Assembly (NCBI RefSeq): GCF_051233475.1
Contig: NZ_JBKFGH010000018.1
Span: 1 to 64,000 of the forward strand
Direction: 5' to 3'
Source: Bacillus_BU sp051233475
Lineage (GTDB): Bacteria; Bacillota; Bacilli; Bacillales; Cytobacillaceae
DNA: 64,000 nucleotides
How positions within the stretch are numbered: the stretch's first letter is position 1; each line of letters begins with the position of its first letter. The position numbers were made by a program, and so were the translations under genes. This document shows positions 60,238 to 64,000 of this stretch, piece after piece. Below the pieces are notes generated by a model. It did not search any database. It saw nothing but the letters and a program-made list of their open reading frames with translations, and was not told the origin of the DNA.

Positions 60238-60313
60238 CAATTCTCCTCCTAAGCTCCATCAGTTGATTAACTAGCTTATACTTACTATGAATTCCTGGTC
60301 AGCCTTATGAAAC

Positions 60314-60829
60314 TTACATGAGCAAGATAATTAGAAGCAGGCCAGATAGAAAACCTAGACTCTTAACCATTTTTTCGTATTTTGCTTGTCGATCATATGC
60401 ATCGGACTCTTCTCTTTCTAAATGCGCAAGTGCAAGCATGATTTGTTTTTGTTGGGAATACCGGTCATGTCGGCCAAGGGTCTCGCCAAACTGCTTCATA
60501 ATTTGAAACTCCCCCTGCTTTAAAGCCGTTAGCTTCCATACTTCGTTTAAGCTTTCTTCCCAGGCGGCTTTAACCGTGGTCTCAGAATTAGTTAGTTTTA
60601 ATGAAAAGCTTTCAAAAAACCATGATAACGGTTTCGCCAATTGCGATGATAATCTTCGTGCCGCTTCATGTAATGGAGTGTGGCCATACATAATTTCTGC
60701 CTCTAAAGATTGAAGGGCAGATTTTAACTGTCTTAGCTGGCGAGGCCGCTCACTTAAATGTCTTGATGCCTCAAATCCTGTCCATGTTGTCGCAAAAATA
60801 ATGATCACGGCGCCTATGACTTTCAACAT
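60314..60829 (-). CDS. spoIIIAB: Stage III sporulation protein AB
   Basis: A 171-residue protein with TM helices at both ends (about 3-18 and 152-170) and a helical cytoplasmic middle (about 30-145). It resembles the GspF-like helical fold of secretion systems and may work with the SpoIIIAA ATPase. Its ATG directly follows the spoIIIAA stop. Confidence 0.94.
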   Translation of the reverse strand: MLKVIGAVIIIFATTWTGFEASRHLSERPRQLRQLKSALQSLEAEIMYGHTPLHEAARRLSSQLAKPLSWFFESFSLKLTNSETTVKAAWEESLNEVWKLTALKQGEFQIMKQFGETLGRHDRYSQQKQIMLALAHLEREESDAYDRQAKYEKMVKSLGFLSGLLLIILLM

Positions 60830-61753
60830 TTATGTCACTCTCGCTTTTTTAAAAATCTCCGAACCAGAACCATTTTTTATAGTTGAGACGGTGCCAGGGC
60901 CATTATTTCGAGTTAATTCAATGTACCGCTGAAAGATACCTTGATCAAGGATATTTCGTAAAGAGGGCCGTTTCTGAACCTCAGCAAGTGAATTGCCATG
61001 AGTGGTCATGACTAATTTTATCCCGGCATTTACTGCCTCAATAATTGATTCAGCATCTTCTTTCCGACCAATTTCATCAACAATTAATACATCAGGGCTC
61101 ATGGAACGAATCATCATCATCATCCCTTCAGCCTTTGGACAAGCATCGAGCACATCCAGTCTGGGACCGAAAGTAAGCTGAGGAATACCATTAACAGAGC
61201 CGGCTATTTCCGATCGTTCATCGACGATGCCCACCTTGGCGGCCAAGATTTCCAATGGAGCATAGCCACTTGATATGGTCCTCGCAATATCACGAAGCAA
61301 CGTCGTTTTTCCTGTCTGGGGCGGACCGATAATCATCGTATGAAACCAATTTTCTTTATAAAGAAATGGAATCAACGGTTCAGCAATCCCTATTTTTTCC
61401 TTGGCAATTCGAATATTGAAGGAAGCAACATCTCGTATCGCTTTGACCTGTCCTTCTTCAAGAATCACCTTACCCGCCAAACCAACTCGGTGCCCGCCAT
61501 CGATTGTCACATAGCCTCGCCTTAGTTCTTCTTCAAGTGTGTAAATTGAAAAATGACTAATTTTATTTAAAAGCTGAACAGCGTCTTCCGCAGTCGCTGT
61601 ATATGGCAAAAACTGCGGGATTCCGTCACTGGTTATTTCTACAGGCCGATTTATTCGAACCCGAATCTCCTCGATTCTTTCTTTTAAGATGGGAGGTAGT
61701 TTATGAACATGATCAACAATCGTTTTTGGCAAAAAGGCTAGAACCGTTTCCAC
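60830..61753 (-). CDS. spoIIIAA: Stage III sporulation protein AA (secretion-type ATPase)
   Basis: A 307-residue AAA ATPase related to type II/IV secretion motors. Walker A is GPPQTGKT (143-150), Walker B is PDVLIVDEIGRKED near 221. The N-terminal domain (ILKERIEEIRVRINRPVEI) precedes it. First gene of the eight-gene operon under a sigma-E promoter. It is expected to power the channel between mother cell and forespore. Confidence 0.95.
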   Translation of the reverse strand: METVLAFLPKTIVDHVHKLPPILKERIEEIRVRINRPVEITSDGIPQFLPYTATAEDAVQLLNKISHFSIYTLEEELRRGYVTIDGGHRVGLAGKVILEEGQVKAIRDVASFNIRIAKEKIGIAEPLIPFLYKENWFHTMIIGPPQTGKTTLLRDIARTISSGYAPLEILAAKVGIVDERSEIAGSVNGIPQLTFGPRLDVLDACPKAEGMMMMIRSMSPDVLIVDEIGRKEDAESIIEAVNAGIKLVMTTHGNSLAEVQKRPSLRNILDQGIFQRYIELTRNNGPGTVSTIKNGSGSEIFKKARVT

Positions 61754-61791
61754 AATCTTTCCCCCTTAGGTGTACCTCTCATTATTTAAAA

Positions 61792-61818
61792 TGTATGCCT
61801 GCTTGGCTACATTGATGA
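61792..61818 (-). promoter_or_regulatory. Sigma-E promoter of spoIIIA
   Basis: Minus strand TCATCAA (61812-61818), 14 bp, CATACATT with core at 61792-61797. The -10 fits the sigma-E consensus perfectly and the -35 in part. It lies 39 bp upstream of the spoIIIAA start. Confidence 0.65.
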
Positions 61819-61832
61819 TTCCTAAACAAAAA

Positions 61833-61862
61833 AAAGACACCATGCCAGCGCATAGTGTCTTT
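61833..61862 (-). terminator. Terminator of the ccm cluster
   Basis: AAAGACAC pairs with GTGTCTTT, with an inner ATGC/GCAT stem, and the minus strand then has seven T. It isolates the ccm genes from spoIIIA. Confidence 0.85.
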
Positions 61863-61865
61863 AAC

Positions 61866-62372
61866 CTATTCATATTTTGCAACTAAATCATATAGTTCGC
61901 TTTTCGTGATAGGTCCGATGTAGTGCTCACGGATCACGCCTTCTTTATCAATCACAAAGGTTTCCGGTTGAGCTACAACATTATATGCTTTCGATACCTT
62001 ATCGTTAAAATCAAATAAGTATGTTGAAGTTGTTTTATTTTCTTTCACGAATTTCTTAACACGGTCCTGTGTTTCCCCGCGGTCGATAATCAACAGCTTG
62101 TACTTGTCACCGTATTCCTTTTCAAACGCTTCAAGCTCTGGCGCCTCATCAACGCATGGGATACACCATGTTGCAAAATAATTGACTACCGCAACCTGAC
62201 CTTTGTAGTCGGCTAGCTTTACCATCTTGCCGTTAAGGTCTTCTAATTCAAAATTATATGCAGTCTCTCCAACACCTGTATATTCACCTTTTGTTGCAAG
62301 AGAAATCCCAAAATAAACAAAAAGGCCAATTACAGCAGCTAAAACGAGGATTTTGATACTAGGTTTTTTCAT
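61866..62372 (-). CDS. CcmG/DsbE-like thiol-disulfide oxidoreductase
   Basis: A 168-residue TlpA-type thioredoxin with an N-terminal anchor (about 7-25). The redox motif is FATWCIPC with Cys70 and Cys73. The cis-proline region reads QPETFVID, as in CcmG, while ResA of Bacillus has a different sequence there. It would keep apocytochrome c thiols reduced outside the membrane. ATG at 62372 follows GGGGGAG. Its place behind ccmB, ccmC and ccmD supports a CcmG role; a ResA paralogue is the alternative. Confidence 0.85.
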   Translation of the reverse strand: MKKPSIKILVLAAVIGLFVYFGISLATKGEYTGVGETAYNFELEDLNGKMVKLADYKGQVAVVNYFATWCIPCVDEAPELEAFEKEYGDKYKLLIIDRGETQDRVKKFVKENKTTSTYLFDFNDKVSKAYNVVAQPETFVIDKEGVIREHYIGPITKSELYDLVAKYE

Positions 62373-62429
62373 CAGCACTTCTCCCCCGGCTCTTTCTTCA
62401 AGTTTTATTAAGTATAGGTACCAGGATGA

Positions 62430-62448
62430 GGCCTGTTAAAAACAGGCC
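62430..62448 (-). other. Perfect hairpin between ccmD and the ccmG-like gene
   Basis: GGCCTGTT-AAA-AACAGGCC lies 12 bp after the ccmD stop without a T tract. It may set the level of the downstream gene or protect the upstream RNA. Confidence 0.5.
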
Positions 62449-62460
62449 AATTCGTCCAAA

Positions 62461-62586
62461 TTATGAATCTAATTGCTTCAAAAATTCAATTTCTTTTATC
62501 AGTTTAGCTCGACGTATACTATGCAACGCGACATAACCTAAAATGCTAACGCTTGAAATAATGTAGGCAGCCATCATGTAACCCAT
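62461..62586 (-). CDS. ccmD: CcmD-like small membrane protein
   Basis: A 41-residue protein: one TM helix (about 3-21, YMMAAYIISSVSILGYVAL) followed by a basic, helical tail (HSIRRAKLIKEIEFLKQL). This is the plan of CcmD, which stabilises holo-CcmE release with CcmA, B and C. ATG lies seven bases after AGGAGG. It is 13 bp after ccmC. Too short for usual ORF lists. Call rests on architecture and place in the cluster. Confidence 0.8.
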   Translation of the reverse strand: MGYMMAAYIISSVSILGYVALHSIRRAKLIKEIEFLKQLDS

Positions 62587-62599
62587 TATTCCATCCTCC

Positions 62600-63358
62600 T
62601 TATTTAATCGATTCTCTAACTTGCTCTTTGTATTGCTCAACCTTGATTTTCATCTTCTCAAACGAAACTCCTCGAACAAGAAGGAATGAGTATAGAATGG
62701 TCGTAAAAGCAATCATTGTTAGCAATGCAACAAGCATTTCCGGTTCGATTCCACCACCAGATTGGTCTTTTCCTTCACCGAAAACAACTGGATGGAATTT
62801 AGTATTCCACCAACGAATTGCCATAAATACGATTGGAACATCAACAAACCCGATAATCCCAAACACCGCAGCAAGTCTTGCTTTCTTTTCCCATACGCCG
62901 TCCATCTGGCGAATCATTACATAGGCAACGTAGATAAACCATAGAATAAGAGAGGTTGTTAACCTTGGTTCCCAAGCCCACCAAGTATTCCAAGATGATT
63001 TTGCCCAAATCATTCCAGTTATTAATACAAGTGTGATAAACACAACGCCAATTTCTGCTGATACATAAGCGTACGTATCGTAAATGCGCTTTCTTTTCAC
63101 AAGATAAAGAATACTAAAAACAAAGGTTACAAAAAATGCCCCGAAACCAATCCAAGCAATTGGTACATGAACAAAAAAGATCTTTTGGACCATTCCCATC
63201 ATTTTTTCCTCGGGAGCATAGAAGAAAATTAAATATAGCCCAATAATGACTGAAATGATGGATGCCCATCCTAATATTTTTTGAAGCATAGAAGCCTTTT
63301 CCACTGTTGGTGGGGATGGCTGTAAGGACTTTTGCTTCTTTTCAAGATTCATACTCAT
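62600..63358 (-). CDS. ccmC: Heme export/ligation protein CcmC
   Basis: A 252-residue membrane protein with six TM helices. The tryptophan-rich heme-handling motif WNTWWAWEPRLT is at 123-134. The two external histidines are present: His64 in FFVHVP and His189 in RWWNTKFHP. This identifies the CcmC branch of the heme-handling family, not CcsA or CcmF. An extra hydrophilic N terminus of about 25 residues precedes helix 1. Its ATG follows GGAGG located in the ccmB end. It attaches heme to CcmE in System I cytochrome c maturation. Confidence 0.92.
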   Translation of the reverse strand: MSMNLEKKQKSLQPSPPTVEKASMLQKILGWASIISVIIGLYLIFFYAPEEKMMGMVQKIFFVHVPIAWIGFGAFFVTFVFSILYLVKRKRIYDTYAYVSAEIGVVFITLVLITGMIWAKSSWNTWWAWEPRLTTSLILWFIYVAYVMIRQMDGVWEKKARLAAVFGIIGFVDVPIVFMAIRWWNTKFHPVVFGEGKDQSGGGIEPEMLVALLTMIAFTTILYSFLLVRGVSFEKMKIKVEQYKEQVRESIK

Positions 63359-63360
63359 CT

Positions 63361-64000
63361 TTATACCTCCAGCACGTATTCAATTAATAAGAAACAAAGA
63401 ACAAAGAAGATGACATCATAGGCAGCGATTAACTGAATCCAAGCTATAGCATCAGGCAGCTTTTCGATATTTGTCAAAATGATTCTGGTCGCTTGTACCG
63501 CTCCTATTAAAATGGGGCTTGTAACCGGAAATAACAGCAGTGGCAAAAGCATTTCGCTGCTTTTAGAATTAGCCGCCAGCGAAGCTAAAAATGTACCTAT
63601 ACTGATAAAGCCAAAGCTCCCAATTAGTAGTACAAATAGAAAATATGGCAAGCTACCGATGTATTTAAAATCAAATAAAAGGAACAAAAATGGAATAGCT
63701 ACAAGCTCCACAATGATCATCATTGTAAAATTTGCCATTAATTTTCCTACATAAATACTTGAGGGATCCATTGGTGAAATGAGTAGACCCTGCATCGTAT
63801 CATTTTTTTGCTCTGAAAGAAAAGATCGATTTAATCCTAAAATTCCTGAAAAAACGATTATGACCCAAATAACTCCTGGAATTACCGCTCTTGTTGTATT
63901 GTTAGATGGATCAAATGCAAAGCTGAACACTAAAATGGTAAGCCCAGCAAAAATAATCATCGTGGCCAATACTTGTTTTGTCTTCAATTCAGAGTATAAA
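63361..64000 (-). CDS. ccmB: Heme exporter protein CcmB (5' end cut by window)
   Basis: At least 212 residues of a six-helix membrane protein matching CcmB: a start region (SELKTKQVLATMIIFAGL), then GVIWVIIVFSGILGLNRSF, QNDTMQGLLISPMDPSSIYVGK and PLLLFPVTSPILIGAVQAT, all conserved family segments. The frame stays open through the edge, and a TTG at 63987 lies inside the conserved N-terminal helix, so the true start lies outside. CcmB is the membrane partner of the CcmA ATPase. The next gene upstream is expected to be ccmA. Confidence 0.9.
   Translation of the reverse strand, partial: LYSELKTKQVLATMIIFAGLTILVFSFAFDPSNNTTRAVIPGVIWVIIVFSGILGLNRSFLSEQKNDTMQGLLISPMDPSSIYVGKLMANFTMMIIVELVAIPFLFLLFDFKYIGSLPYFLFVLLIGSFGFISIGTFLASLAANSKSSEMLLPLLLFPVTSPILIGAVQATRIILTNIEKLPDAIAWIQLIAAYDVIFFVLCFLLIEYVLEV

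Noticed and set aside
1..64000. tRNA, rRNA, prophage or transposase genes
   Set aside because: None of the hallmark sequences or protein motifs was seen on either strand.

Overview
The window looks like a chromosome segment of an endospore-forming member of the Bacillaceae. The evidence is moderate A+T content, strong AGGAGG-type ribosome sites, frequent TTG and GTG starts, and a gene order close to the B. subtilis yqk-yqj-yqi-yqh arc around spo0A. The complete spoIIIA operon, spoIVB, spo0A, a proline T-box and a Prli42 gene all fit. Genus cannot be settled from the sequence; a Neobacillus-like species is a reasonable guess.

Layout. 1-7 kb: yqk genes, a Y-family polymerase/YolD pair behind two LexA boxes, a lipoprotein, an SDR enzyme and a metallo-beta-lactamase protein. 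7-13.6 kb: T-box plus proI, namA, a LysR regulator divergent from a methyltransferase, a SET-domain gene, two small asparagine/aspartate-rich proteins and rnz. 13.8-18 kb: zwf and gndA, facing each other across a 1.1-kb array of 22 hairpin repeats. 18-31 kb: polY1, a peptidase, then propionyl/methylmalonyl-CoA genes (mmdA-like, mce, mutA, mutB, meaB) with prli42, an L,D-transpeptidase, an FUSC-type membrane protein and brxB. 31-40 kb: the branched-chain keto acid operon (ptb, buk, lpdV, bkdAA, bkdAB, bkdB) behind a sigma-54 promoter and its activator bkdR. 40-53.8 kb: yqzF, glycerophosphodiesterase, spo0A, spoIVB, recN, argR, tlyA-type methylase, dxs, ispA, xseB, xseA, folD, nusB. 53.9-61.8 kb: yqhY, accC, accB, spoIIIAH to spoIIIAA. 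61.8-64 kb: a System I cytochrome c maturation cluster (ccmB, ccmC, ccmD, ccmG-like), cut by the window end.

How it works together. The bkd enzymes turn branched-chain keto acids into acyl-CoAs. Valine and isoleucine carbon ends as propionyl-CoA, which the carboxylase, epimerase and B12 mutase genes can convert to succinyl-CoA. The spo0A, spoIVB and spoIIIA genes form the sporulation core, with readable sigma-H, Spo0A and sigma-E sites.

What is unusual. Every tail-to-tail gap longer than about 300 bp carries a tandem array of short palindromes. Three of these arrays have periods of 50-52 bp but unrelated sequences. A MITE-like family is present in three copies, one carrying a nested second palindrome. 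mutA has a leader that resembles half of a repeat unit. spoIIIAD appears to start at AUU. bcd is missing from the bkd operon, and a System I ccm cluster sits beside spoIIIA. No tRNA, rRNA, CRISPR, prophage or transposase gene was seen.
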